The notes below the pieces were generated by a model. The model worked only from the letters and a program-made list of their open reading frames with translations, did no database searches and was not told the DNA's origin. The position numbers and the translations under genes are program-made. A stretch of DNA of 64,000 nt from a virus: IMG/VR virus record IMGVR_UViG_3300025131_008220, positions 1 through 64,000 of that record. The stretch is one strand, 5' to 3'. Position 1 is the stretch's first letter, and the number at the start of each line of letters is the position of its first letter. Below, piece by piece: positions 15,747 to 23,916 of the stretch.

Positions 15747-16051
15747 GAAGAAAAGTTCTCATCCTCGTCGTCGAAGTCGTGCCACCCTTCTTCAATATCG
15801 TCATTGTTTTCCGGGAGATCTATTGGCCCGCTAAGTTGCTGCTTAATGTTGCAAGCATTAATATCGTGAACTCCTTCTAGCCAATATTCGGAAGCTTTTT
15901 GTAGGCCCATCATGTTTAGTTCGTTATCAAATTGGGCATAAAACCTAGGGGAGCCTTCCTCGTCGAAAGTAAAAAGAAGAAACCCTCCATAAGAGAACTC
16001 GTTCAACTGGTTTAGTATACTTGAAGGCAAGGTAAAATTGCTATCCTTCAT
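15743..16051 (-). CDS. Hypothetical acidic-tailed protein
   Basis: A 102-residue protein not recognised. The N-terminal half looks like a small beta-rich domain (YGGFLLFTFDEEGSPRFYAQFD) and the tail is strongly acidic (NNDDIEEGWHDFDDEDENF). Acidic tails of this kind are common in phage ssDNA-binding and replication-accessory proteins, and it lies directly before the helicase gene. The role is inference only. The motif AGTGTAAT lies 7 bases before the ATG. Confidence 0.5.
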   Translation of the reverse strand: MKDSNFTLPSSILNQLNEFSYGGFLLFTFDEEGSPRFYAQFDNELNMMGLQKASEYWLEGVHDINACNIKQQLSGPIDLPENNDDIEEGWHDFDDEDENFSS

Positions 16052-16064
16052 ACTCGTAATTACA

Positions 16065-16481
16065 CTACAAAACCACTTTAAATTTCTTTTTAAAAAACTC
16101 TTTTGAAAGAAGGTCTATTTCGTCGTGGTTTATTTCTATTAGGTTATAGCTGTTTTGCTCTAGCCATTCTAATTTTTTAAAATCTCTATTAATGGATTTT
16201 AGGTAGTTAACCCTTGAGTTTGCATGGAAAAACTTATTATAGTTGCTGTGTTGAGCGCCGTTCACTTCTACGGCCACTTTTTTTGTAGCATTAAGTATGT
16301 CCACTTTCATTCTACTTCCGTAGACAGGGAACTCCTCGTAGACAACGCAAGATTGCCAATATCTTTTAAGAAACTGCTTTACTTCGAATTGAATTTTAGA
16401 TCTACTTGGATCATCCCATTTAATTAAGTATTTATTAACGTTTCTTTTTTCAAGTCTGCCATATGTGTTAAGAAGCCTCAT
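16065..16481 (-). CDS. Vsr/DUF559-like PD-(D/E)XK nuclease
   Basis: About 138 residues. The core RMKVDILNATKKVAVEVNGAQH has the D...(E)xN/K pattern of very-short-patch-repair and DUF559-like endonucleases. RDFKKLEWLEQNSYNLIEIN, the usual following helix-strand, comes next. The frame opens at TTG 16490; the ATG at 16481, inside the end of the HNH gene, is preferred. It may be a free-standing homing endonuclease or a repair nuclease. Confidence 0.65.
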   Translation of the reverse strand: MRLLNTYGRLEKRNVNKYLIKWDDPSRSKIQFEVKQFLKRYWQSCVVYEEFPVYGSRMKVDILNATKKVAVEVNGAQHSNYNKFFHANSRVNYLKSINRDFKKLEWLEQNSYNLIEINHDEIDLLSKEFFKKKFKVVL

Positions 16482-17322
16482 TTCTAGCAATTATTTCTGC
16501 GTATCTTATCTTATTTTCCGGGGAAATCAGAATTGGGATTAGCTTGGTTCCTTTGTTCGCCGGGCCGTTCTCTTCCGCCCATAAAGGTTGAAAATTTGAA
16601 TAATGACTCAAGGCTCTGACCTCTTCTCCTGTTTTGGCTAAAGATAGGGGTACTATATGATCAAGTTCCCATCCTGATTTCCCGTGGTTTTCCCAAGACA
16701 TCCCTTCTTGAAATTGGTCTTCAATGTAAGCTTTAAACTCTTTGAAGGAACACTTTAGAATATCGGAAGTCTTGTCTGTTTTGGCGGAGCCTATTCTTTT
16801 CAAGCTATGACGAAGAGAGGTGGCTAGGATCATCCTGAGTCTATAAGTAGGGTCGCTAGCGTATCTTTTCTTTGCCCATCGGCTATGTTGAGAGTTAATC
16901 CTCTTCTTGTGGGCTTCGTACTGTTCTTTTCCTGTAGCCTTTATCTTCTTTATGTTTTCTTTGCGCCATTCTTTGCTATAATCCTTGTTGTTTTCGCGCC
17001 ATTTTTTGGATATATCCTTATTAGCTTCCCTGTAGATTTTTACTCTGGCTTTTACCTTCTCCTTGTTCTTTTCGTAGTAAGCTTTGTCTGCAGCCCTCCT
17101 CCTCTCTCTGTTGTTTTCGTAGTAAGCTTTTGTTTTAGCCTTTATCTTCTCTTTGTTGTCTATGCGGTAGGCTCTCGCGTAGATCAAGCGCTTTTCCTTA
17201 TTCCTTTCGTAGTAGCTCTTGCTGCTTGCGATCATTTTCTCCTTGTTGGCCTCGTAGTAAGCCTTTTGGTAAGCCTTGTGGTAAGCCTTGTCTTCTTCTT
17301 TGTTTTTGGAACAAGTTTTCAT
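16468..17322 (-). CDS. HNH endonuclease with N-terminal YYExNKEK repeats
   Basis: About 284 residues. The first half is an imperfect tandem repeat of about 12 residues (KAYYEANKEK, KSYYERNKEK, KAYYENNRER, KAYYEKNKEK and so on), probably a charged helical DNA-binding arm. The C-terminal part, QFQEGMSWENHGKSGWELDHIVPLSLA and HYSNFQPLWAEENGPANKG, is a typical phage HNH nuclease (H of DH, then N). The frame opens at GTG 17328, but ATG 17322 overlaps the stop of the small gene upstream as ATGA, so I chose it. Probably a homing endonuclease. Confidence 0.85.
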   Translation of the reverse strand: MKTCSKNKEEDKAYHKAYQKAYYEANKEKMIASSKSYYERNKEKRLIYARAYRIDNKEKIKAKTKAYYENNRERRRAADKAYYEKNKEKVKARVKIYREANKDISKKWRENNKDYSKEWRKENIKKIKATGKEQYEAHKKRINSQHSRWAKKRYASDPTYRLRMILATSLRHSLKRIGSAKTDKTSDILKCSFKEFKAYIEDQFQEGMSWENHGKSGWELDHIVPLSLAKTGEEVRALSHYSNFQPLWAEENGPANKGTKLIPILISPENKIRYAEIIARNEAS

Positions 17323-17489
17323 TTCCACTTACAATAGTTTGGGTTCTCTGCTCTTTTGCGGCGCATGTAATCTCTCTTCTGCTCTCGACGTTTTTCTGGG
17401 TTATCTTCGTCGTATTTTCTTTGGGCGCGAAAACGGGCCTTCTTACCTTTGGTTGTTTTAGAATACTTATCTTGGTGTTTGTCTTTCAT
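17319..17489 (-). CDS. Small basic protein, possible endonuclease fragment
   Basis: A 56-residue, Lys/Arg-rich frame between the endonuclease VII-like and HNH genes, joined to both by ATGA overlaps (start 17489, stop 17319). The peptide (YDEDNPEKRREQKRDYMRR) resembles the N-terminal charged repeats of phage HNH proteins but has no nuclease core. It may be a detached DNA-binding arm or a decaying homing gene. Confidence 0.6.
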   Translation of the reverse strand: MKDKHQDKYSKTTKGKKARFRAQRKYDEDNPEKRREQKRDYMRRKRAENPNYCKWK

Positions 17490-18157
17490 GTGTCGTCCAC
17501 TACAAAATTTAACTCTTCGCGGATTATTTTTTGGTTTTTCCGATTTTCAAAATCAATTACGAATCCTTGCTTATCGTGTATTGGGGAGCGCTCTAGGAAA
17601 GTGATAGCTTTCTTAAGAATATCCTTACTGTCTTGGAGTTGGCCTAAGCCTATGTTGCAAGACTTGCAGAGCCAGCCTCTGAACTTGCCAGATTCGTGAA
17701 AATGATCGAAGACAGGAGCCTTGTATCCGAAAGCCCTATTTTTTTCAAATTCATCGCCGCAAAGCTCGCAGTGGTCTGGGCATGGGTAAGCTCTCTTCTT
17801 CCCTTCTTTTCTCTCTTTGGCATCTAGCCCTTCGCAAACTCTACATTTACAAAATGGGCTTTTCTCTCTTAATTTATTAAACTCCTGCAGTCTGAATTCT
17901 GATATAGGCAGGTCGCATTTACATTTATTACAGTGGGCTGTTTTTAATTCAAAATTTTTATCTGCTTTTAGGTGGTCTTGTCGAACATGGTTTCTAGGCT
18001 TATAGCGATAGTTTGATGCGTATGGATGCATAGCTCGCCATTTTTCCAAGAAGATTTCTCTTGCGGCTATTCCTGCGTCGCCCTTTCTCTTTGTGCGTGC
18101 TGCTTTTTTAGGCTTATTCTCTAACCCAAAGAGCTCAAATAAAAGAGTCTGTATCAT
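17486..18157 (-). CDS. Recombination endonuclease VII-like protein
   Basis: A 223-residue protein. The C-terminal CELCGDEFEK, VFDHFHESGKFRGWLCKSCNIGLG and DSKDILKKAITFL segments match T4 endonuclease VII: the DH...N His-Me finger with two CxxC zinc pairs. The N-terminal half adds further CxxC pairs (HCNKCKCDLP, CKCRVC). Endonuclease VII resolves branched DNA before packaging; relatives also serve as homing enzymes. The ATG overlaps the recombinase stop (TAATG). Confidence 0.85.
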   Translation of the reverse strand: MIQTLLFELFGLENKPKKAARTKRKGDAGIAAREIFLEKWRAMHPYASNYRYKPRNHVRQDHLKADKNFELKTAHCNKCKCDLPISEFRLQEFNKLREKSPFCKCRVCEGLDAKERKEGKKRAYPCPDHCELCGDEFEKNRAFGYKAPVFDHFHESGKFRGWLCKSCNIGLGQLQDSKDILKKAITFLERSPIHDKQGFVIDFENRKNQKIIREELNFVVDDT

Positions 18158-19293
18158 TAGGATAGAACTTCTTTAAACTTGTTGTAAAAATAGTCGGTTA
18201 CTGGTTGATTGTCTTCCAGAAAATTAAACAAACCGTTTTTACCTTGAAACTTTTCTGGTATATCTATTTTATTTGAAGCTAGCTCTTCCACAATATCTGG
18301 GGAGACTTTAATCCAAGCTCCTGCTTTGGTAACAAACTCATACTGAATTAAAAGATCAACGATCTCTAGCTCTTTCCAGATACTTGTTCCCCCTGTTCTC
18401 CCTCTTTTGATTGGGTAGGCTATTACAACATTAGTTTTTTCGTTAGGAGACTTCTTTACCGTAAGTTTAGACCACTGCCCTAAGATTTTATTCGTGACTC
18501 TGTCTGGTGCTTTTTTGTCATCTTCTAAAATGTAATCCTTTTTGTACCTCGCTTCGAACTCAAGAATCCAGTTAGCAAAATGAAGTAAGGCGTTGCCTCC
18601 TGTGGCCGAGGTTTGCCTAATGGGAGCTTTTGAATAAGGGTCAAGTTGTATGTCTGCTCTGACTTGGCTTATGAAAATAGCCATGTGTCCTCTTTTGGTC
18701 AGGGCCGTTGCGACCTTCTTCATGAAGACAGAGCTGATAGTAGCCCCTCCTGCGACCTTAGTGGCATCGTGAAGGGCTTTTTCGCTGTCGCCCTTGGTCT
18801 GGAGGCCATCAACTGAATCAAGTATAAAAATGTACCTTTTTTCCTCCTCGTTGAATTGAATCAGCATTTTCATCATATCGAAAACAGATTCGTAAATATT
18901 GCTCTCGTATATAAAACACGTTCCGTCTTTCCAGCTTTCCGGGTCTGCCGTATGTACAAAATCTACACCACATCTTTCTCTCATCTCAGGAGTCAGCCTC
19001 CCTTCGCATTTGAAGTACACCGCTCTGGAATTGGGCATTTCAAGGAAGTGCTTCGCTACTTCGAGGGCTTCCGATGTTTTTCCTCCTTCGTTTATACCAC
19101 AGAAACGATGTAGTCCCGGACCAAACCCTCCTCCAGTTTCTATGTCTAGAGTGAGGGATCCTGACGAAACTTTATATTCTATCGCCTCTTCGTAATTGTA
19201 ATGATCCTCTTTATGCGTCTTGAGGAAGGACGATAACTGTTCCGATGCTGTTAGAATATTATCCGATTGTTTTATCTTCTTTTTCGCTGCCAT
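18157..19293 (-). CDS. RecA/UvsX-family recombinase
   Basis: A 378-residue ATP-dependent strand-exchange protein. Walker A is GINEGGKT (66-73), Walker B is IFILDSVDG (about 150-158), and FISQVRADIQLDPYS...TSATGGNALLHFAN is the switch/L2 region. Its N-terminus is short and the C-terminus is divergent, as in phage UvsX-like proteins. It pairs functionally with the candidate annealing protein at 47545 and the RecB-like nuclease. The start overlaps the end of the preceding gene by 35 bases. Confidence 0.9.
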   Translation of the reverse strand: MAAKKKIKQSDNILTASEQLSSFLKTHKEDHYNYEEAIEYKVSSGSLTLDIETGGGFGPGLHRFCGINEGGKTSEALEVAKHFLEMPNSRAVYFKCEGRLTPEMRERCGVDFVHTADPESWKDGTCFIYESNIYESVFDMMKMLIQFNEEEKRYIFILDSVDGLQTKGDSEKALHDATKVAGGATISSVFMKKVATALTKRGHMAIFISQVRADIQLDPYSKAPIRQTSATGGNALLHFANWILEFEARYKKDYILEDDKKAPDRVTNKILGQWSKLTVKKSPNEKTNVVIAYPIKRGRTGGTSIWKELEIVDLLIQYEFVTKAGAWIKVSPDIVEELASNKIDIPEKFQGKNGLFNFLEDNQPVTDYFYNKFKEVLS

Positions 19294-19630
19294 ATCTTAA
19301 AAAATCAATAAGTGTTTTAGGTTTCTTTTCTATCTCTACTCTGTCTGCTTTTACTCCTTTGTCTATTGTAGCATGTTCTTTTCTAAAGTCAAGGCTAGAG
19401 AGCTTCTGCTGTTTTTTAAGATATTTTTTAAATTTTTCAGTGCGAAACTGAGCTAAGCTCTCCATCTCTAACGAGCTAAAATCTAAGTCTTTAAATATTT
19501 GCTCGCCAAAATCTTTAATAAGAGACTTACCTATTACAATTTCTTTGGGCCAGTTTACATTCTCTGGGTCTTTGCAAAACTTCCAGACAAGGTACTGGTA
19601 TATATTATTGATCTTTTTTTTCTTTTTCAA
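19259..19630 (-). CDS. Hypothetical protein before recA-like gene (start or frame uncertain)
   Basis: A 123-residue unrecognised protein (KDPENVNWPKEIVIGKSLIKDF; FRTEKFKKYLKKQQKLSSLDFRKEH). The only start in frame is a TTG at 19630 with AGGA seven bases upstream. However, the promoter at 19659-19687 places an ATG at 19649 at the usual distance, and that ATG is one frame off. It reads MNTGLSVEKEKK into an A8 run. Losing one A would join it smoothly to this ORF. So either an assembly or homopolymer error, transcriptional slippage, or a true TTG start. Confidence 0.55.
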   Translation of the reverse strand: MKKKKKINNIYQYLVWKFCKDPENVNWPKEIVIGKSLIKDFGEQIFKDLDFSSLEMESLAQFRTEKFKKYLKKQQKLSSLDFRKEHATIDKGVKADRVEIEKKPKTLIDFLRYGSEKEDKTIG

Positions 19631-19658
19631 CTGAAAGTCCTGTGTTCATAGCTAGTTA

Positions 19659-19687
19659 ACTATAGCATAAACTTTAGAAAATGTCAA
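19659..19687 (-). promoter_or_regulatory. Sigma-70-type promoter (TTGACA-17-TATAGT)
   Basis: TTGACA (19687-19682), 17-bp spacer, TATAGT (19664-19659). An ATG lies 9 bases after the -10 (19649). It should drive the recombinase and nuclease operon. Confidence 0.65.
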
Positions 19688-20676
19688 ACCGGAGTACCGT
19701 CTGAATAATTCCAGCCAGTTGTTGCTAAATACTCTTTGAATTCGTCTGCTGTCATGCCTTTATAAAGAGGCCACTGGGATTGGAAATTTTTACTCCAGTC
19801 AATTTCGTGCTCACTTTTATTTAACTTCTCTTTATACTCTTGTTTGAGTTTGTATAGCTTCGTCTCGTCGTTATAGTTCCAGTATTTTGCCTCTCTCATC
19901 CTTAAGGTGGCAGTGTGTGACACGTCGCAGTTGTCGTGCACATCAGAGTTTAAGACAAGTTTGAGTTTAGAGTTGCTTTCTCTTAGTTTGTTGCTTACGG
20001 TAAGATGTGGAGAAGTAGGATTATTAGCACTGTCCTTGACGTATTTTCCCATATCTAAAAATACTTTAGAAAACTCATCAATCTGATCTGAACTAGAGAA
20101 AAACCAGAGATCGTTTATGCTTGTTGCCACAGTATAGCCGCTGACTCTCGTTTGCCATATAGAAAAGGGCGCATAAAAGTAACTCATGTCGTAGTCAGAA
20201 AAAACAAAGTCCTCGAAGGCAAGTAGGTCGTATCTGGTAATGAAGACACAGTCATATTTAAAGTTATTTTCTTCCTCGTATTTCCTTTTTTGCTCTACGG
20301 CTTTATAAAAAGAATAAAATCTACTCCACTGCGCTTTTGAGCATTCGCGCTGATGCTCGATATTTTGATCGCCTTTGCAGAACTCCTCCGTGTCGAAGTC
20401 TTTATACTCCTCGGATAAATATTTTTTAGGTTTGTATAGGTCTAGGAGCTGTTCTTCGTAGTCTAAGTCACGAATATGCAAGAAGGTGTCAACGTTCTCG
20501 TTTTTACTAAATATATGGTGATCATATTGTCGGTGCCCTAGTTGGGGGTCGATAGTGTTAAAGGGCGTGGCCGTAAGACCATCTGCCGCAGAGCCTTTGG
20601 TTACATCGTGAACACCTCTGCCCCATTTTCCGCTTTCATGGCCTAACATGCCAGCTAAACAAACAGCTATTCTCAT
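19684..20676 (-). CDS. Putative glycosyltransferase-like protein (paralogue of 22077-22937)
   Basis: A 330-residue protein starting MRIAVCLAGMLG. FLHIRDLDYEEQLLDLYKPKKYL and YDCVFITRYDLLAF follow, and the same motifs are shared with the product of 22077-22937 (CLIGMVGG, YKPKRYM, YDLVYIGRYDVAW). The R-Y-D element resembles the sugar-nucleotide site of capsule and LPS (WavE-like) glycosyltransferases. It is the last gene of the sugar island and overlaps the GDP-mannose dehydratase stop as ATGA. The exact family is uncertain. Confidence 0.6.
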   Translation of the reverse strand: MRIAVCLAGMLGHESGKWGRGVHDVTKGSAADGLTATPFNTIDPQLGHRQYDHHIFSKNENVDTFLHIRDLDYEEQLLDLYKPKKYLSEEYKDFDTEEFCKGDQNIEHQRECSKAQWSRFYSFYKAVEQKRKYEEENNFKYDCVFITRYDLLAFEDFVFSDYDMSYFYAPFSIWQTRVSGYTVATSINDLWFFSSSDQIDEFSKVFLDMGKYVKDSANNPTSPHLTVSNKLRESNSKLKLVLNSDVHDNCDVSHTATLRMREAKYWNYNDETKLYKLKQEYKEKLNKSEHEIDWSKNFQSQWPLYKGMTADEFKEYLATTGWNYSDGTPV

Positions 20677-21707
20677 ATGTAATCCTTAATGTCGTTGTCA
20701 ACCATATCTTTGACCATCTGATTAAATGAAATTTCTCTTTTCCAGTTAAGCTCTTGCTCCGCAATAGTTGGATCTCCGTGAAGAAGGGTTACTTCTGCTG
20801 GTCTGAACCATCTTTCATCAACCTCTGCTAGTACCGTGTTTTCTTGAAACACTCTGAATCTAGCCTCCTTACCTTCCCCGCTCCAAAGGCCTGCGATGCC
20901 TGCGTTTTGGAAAGCTAGAGAAACAAAGTCTCTTACAGAATGAATCTTACCGCTTGCTAAAACATAGTCTTTAGGCTTGTCTTGGTTGAGCATTAGCCAA
21001 ACGCCTCTCATGAAGTCTCTGCTGTCGCTCCAGTCTCTTTTAGAGTCAACGTTCCCCAGTTTGAGGGTCTCAAAGCTTTCTTTATTTTTTGTTTTATGGT
21101 AAATTTCTGCAACCTTTTGGGTGATTTTCCTAGTAACAAACTCGGCTCCCCTTCTTGGGCCTTCGTGGTTAAAGAGGATTGAATGAACTGCGTAAAGATT
21201 ATAAGAGTCCCTGTATACTTTAACTAAATGCCTAGCAGCAGCTTTAGACGCTCCATAAGGACTCCTTGGTTTGATTGGGTGTTTAATGTCTTGAGGGACG
21301 TAGTCTACGTCTCCAAACTCTTCCGAAGATCCGGCACTATAGAACCTACAGTCGGGCTTAAATTTTCTAATCGCTTCTAGGCATCTTATGACTCCTCCGG
21401 AGTTGACATCCATTACGCTTAGGGGCATGTCCCAGCTAACACCGACATATGAATTAGCTCCAAAGTTAATCAAATAGTCGGGTGTTATTTTTTTGACTAA
21501 TCTATCTATGCTTGCGCTATCAGACAGGTCTCCATCAACAAGCTCGAACCTGTCGTTGTTTTTAAAACTCTCAATGTTATCGTAATTAGGAGTGCCTGAA
21601 CGGCGCTGCATTCCATATACCCGATGATCCGTGCTGGAAAGCAGGTATTCTGCCATGTTGGCTCCGTCTTGCCCTAAGACCCCTGTAATCAATACTTTCT
21701 TGCTCAT
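20673..21707 (-). CDS. gmd: GDP-mannose 4,6-dehydratase
   Basis: A 344-residue extended SDR enzyme. Its NAD(P) site is ITGVLGQDGANMAEYLL (about 7-23), followed by VDGDLSD, YSAGSSEEFGD and SPYGASKAAARHLV (catalytic YxxxK near 150). RRGAEFVTRKIT and RDWSDSRDFMRG are signatures of this dehydratase. It converts GDP-mannose to GDP-4-keto-6-deoxymannose, the precursor of fucose, rhamnose, colitose and perosamine nucleotides. The length is typical. The ATG overlaps the HAD gene stop. No matching reductase or epimerase is visible here. Confidence 0.93.
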   Translation of the reverse strand: MSKKVLITGVLGQDGANMAEYLLSSTDHRVYGMQRRSGTPNYDNIESFKNNDRFELVDGDLSDSASIDRLVKKITPDYLINFGANSYVGVSWDMPLSVMDVNSGGVIRCLEAIRKFKPDCRFYSAGSSEEFGDVDYVPQDIKHPIKPRSPYGASKAAARHLVKVYRDSYNLYAVHSILFNHEGPRRGAEFVTRKITQKVAEIYHKTKNKESFETLKLGNVDSKRDWSDSRDFMRGVWLMLNQDKPKDYVLASGKIHSVRDFVSLAFQNAGIAGLWSGEGKEARFRVFQENTVLAEVDERWFRPAEVTLLHGDPTIAEQELNWKREISFNQMVKDMVDNDIKDYI

Positions 21708-22066
21708 AAATTAAGATCTCCTATTCCTTCGTTCCTTGTAAGGTTGTGAGCAAATGCTGTTAGTGTCCCGTCGGGTTTCTTGTCATTTACTAAATGCCTA
21801 ACTCCTCCGCCTACGCCCATAATAAGTTGATCGTAAAAGATATTCATATTCGCTAACTGCATTTCCGTAAAAAGCCTAGAGCTTTCTTTCCTTCCGGTCA
21901 TAAGTACTATGTTATAACCCTTACCTTCCCATTCGTCTATTTTTTCAATAGTAGATCTTAGGGGCTTCTCGTCTGATTTGTACTCGCTCGTTGCTTTGGA
22001 TAAAGTACCTCTGTGCTCTATCAGGGTTCCGTCAATGTCTAATATGATTGTTTTTACTGGTGTCAT
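21704..22066 (-). CDS. HAD-family phosphatase, small
   Basis: A 120-residue C0-type HAD hydrolase. Motif I is IILDIDGTL (D10, D12), motif II is IVLMTGRKESSR, and the C-terminal half GGGVRHLVNDKKPDG...AFAHNL contains the motif III/IV lysine and aspartate. Similar small HADs accompany sugar-phosphate genes in capsule loci. Between GDP-mannose dehydratase and a glycosyltransferase-like gene it probably dephosphorylates a sugar intermediate. Confidence 0.85.
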   Translation of the reverse strand: MTPVKTIILDIDGTLIEHRGTLSKATSEYKSDEKPLRSTIEKIDEWEGKGYNIVLMTGRKESSRLFTEMQLANMNIFYDQLIMGVGGGVRHLVNDKKPDGTLTAFAHNLTRNEGIGDLNL

Positions 22067-22076
22067 TTGAAAATAT

Positions 22077-22937
22077 TTACTTATTTTTAAAAATTAGTCT
22101 TCTAACTAAGGGAAAGTCGTCGTGAGTATGAAACTTAAAGTCTAACTTATCTAACAGGCCTTCTTTTTCAAGGTGAGCGGGAGCTAGCCTGTGATTAGAT
22201 ATGTTACCTGCCCAGTCTGTAACAGAGTTTTTCTTCTCTCCGTTCCATGATCGACCCGGTCTCGTGTACTCGTTTAAATTGTCGAATAGCCCGCAAAACT
22301 TATCCATGTACTCGGGGTTGCTTATAAACCAACGATCAATTACCCCTTCGTCGTTGTGAGGATAACCTACGAGCCTTGATCTGTAGCCTTTAGCTTTCTG
22401 CTCTTCGTTTATCTGGCCTCTAACTACTAAATCTTTTTCTAGATGGTGCCATTCATGATTACCTACATCTTTTCCATTTTTAGAAATTCTATTCCAATAA
22501 CCAGCATAAAATTTATTTTTGTCAAGTTCTTTAAAAATTACGTCAGTCTGCCAAGCAACATCGTACCTACCTATGTATACAAGATCGTATTTCTGCCCAG
22601 AGACTTTCTCGTAGTCTTGTCTAAGGTGGCTAGCTATCTTGTAGCTGAACCACATGTGATAATGCCCCTGTTTTCTTGCTCGATCTCCTGTCACATGGCT
22701 CGGTATGTTGAAAGTCGGCTCAGGTATGAACATATATCTTTTGGGCTTGTAGAGAGAAAGAATCTCCTCCGAAAATTGGACAGATGAAGTGTGGCAGAAA
22801 ATATCCACATCGTTTTTGTCCACAATATGTTTTTTATACTGCTTGAAGCCAGACTTAAGGACTTCTAAGGATTGGTTAAGGCCGTATTTACCGTCCTTAC
22901 CTCCCACCATCCCTATCAAGCACAGAGCAACTTTCAT
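22077..22937 (-). CDS. Putative glycosyltransferase-like protein (paralogue of 19684-20676)
   Basis: A 286-residue protein with MKVALCLIGMVGG, DIFCHTSSVQFSEEILSLYKPKRYM, YDLVYIGRYDVAW and GVIDRWFISNPEYMDKF. The order and spacing match the paralogue downstream. The N-terminal Rossmann-like strand and the R-Y-D motif suggest a glycosyltransferase. The start lies 41 bases inside the end of the upstream gene. Confidence 0.6.
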   Translation of the reverse strand: MKVALCLIGMVGGKDGKYGLNQSLEVLKSGFKQYKKHIVDKNDVDIFCHTSSVQFSEEILSLYKPKRYMFIPEPTFNIPSHVTGDRARKQGHYHMWFSYKIASHLRQDYEKVSGQKYDLVYIGRYDVAWQTDVIFKELDKNKFYAGYWNRISKNGKDVGNHEWHHLEKDLVVRGQINEEQKAKGYRSRLVGYPHNDEGVIDRWFISNPEYMDKFCGLFDNLNEYTRPGRSWNGEKKNSVTDWAGNISNHRLAPAHLEKEGLLDKLDFKFHTHDDFPLVRRLIFKNK

Positions 22938-23916
22938 GTAATTCCTTTATTTTGTTCGACAATCTAAGCTTAATTAATTCCTGCAGCCCGCTTAACTCTT
23001 TGGTTACATCTCTAAATTTATCAGTATTAAAAATATAATGCCCGCAAACCTCAACTAAGAGTCTCTTTTCGTGCAAGTCCCGCGGAGAAAAGCCATCTGG
23101 TAACCATTTTAACCAAAACCTAGACAAATAGCAAGCTTTAAATAGTCTTTCAAACAAATCTACTCTTTCTTCTTCTTCTATTTTGTGTAAAGTGCATCTA
23201 GTTTCTTCTACTCCTGCCTCTGGTGCTATATTTATGGCGTCTAGGCCTAGTTCGAATCTTCTTCTTATTAAGTCTCCCTTTAGATAGTCACCATTATGTT
23301 CTTTGCTCAGTAAGCCAAAGTCTTTGCAGACAGAAATCATTTCTTCACATCTTTTCTCATTAAATACCCCCGTGTTTGTTGTCCCTGAAAGACCTACGCC
23401 AGACTGTATAACGGCAAACTTAATTCTATTAAATCTTTCTCCTAAGTCTTTTTTTAATTTATTTAAAAAAACTCCTAACTCGGAAGGGGAATACTCTCTT
23501 ATCGCTTGCTCGGTTCCTACTTCGAATTTACAATTATTATCGCTTGATTCACAGCAGGCATTAATGCTAAGCGTTGTAACTAGAACCGCCGAATCTATAT
23601 CTTCAAATTTCTTCCAAGGGTCAACGTGAATTAAATCTAAATTATTTCTGGCGTCATCTTGTAAAGATTCTAACCCGTCGTCATTTGCTTGTCCTTGTGA
23701 TGGCCCTCCGTGATCTCTTTGGATTAGGATTTTATCTGTACGCTCCCTTACGTAATTGGTAAATTCTTTAGTGTTCCAATTGTTAACATATCCTCTACTG
23801 TTGTCTATTTGTCTTCTAGAGGGTATGAGTCCTAGGTTCCACCCTTGGGTTGCTAGCTCAATAGTCGTATCGACTATATTCTTGCTCATCGGGCCTATGA
23901 ATAATTTAGGAAGCAT
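22897..23916 (-). CDS. TIM-barrel protein, tagatose-bisphosphate aldolase (GatZ/KbaZ)-like
   Basis: A 339-residue protein: LFIGPMSKNIVDTTIELA, LGLIPSRRQIDN, NWNTKEFTNYVRE, ILIQRDHGGPSQGQ, LDLIHVDPWKKFED and EVGTEQAIREYS. The RDHGGP loop and the order of segments are like the KbaZ/GatZ subunit of class II tagatose-bisphosphate aldolase. Relatives occur in capsule loci next to nucleotidyltransferases. Here it precedes a nucleotidyltransferase-kinase fusion, with overlapping ends. The substrate is unknown. Confidence 0.65.
   Translation of the reverse strand: MLPKLFIGPMSKNIVDTTIELATQGWNLGLIPSRRQIDNSRGYVNNWNTKEFTNYVRERTDKILIQRDHGGPSQGQANDDGLESLQDDARNNLDLIHVDPWKKFEDIDSAVLVTTLSINACCESSDNNCKFEVGTEQAIREYSPSELGVFLNKLKKDLGERFNRIKFAVIQSGVGLSGTTNTGVFNEKRCEEMISVCKDFGLLSKEHNGDYLKGDLIRRRFELGLDAINIAPEAGVEETRCTLHKIEEEERVDLFERLFKACYLSRFWLKWLPDGFSPRDLHEKRLLVEVCGHYIFNTDKFRDVTKELSGLQELIKLRLSNKIKELHESCSVLDRDGGR

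Noticed and set aside
16885-17337. Hydrophobic plus-strand frame opposite the HNH gene
   Set aside because: It is the antisense of the repeated YYExNKEK segment; Lys/Glu codons give Phe/Leu on the other strand.
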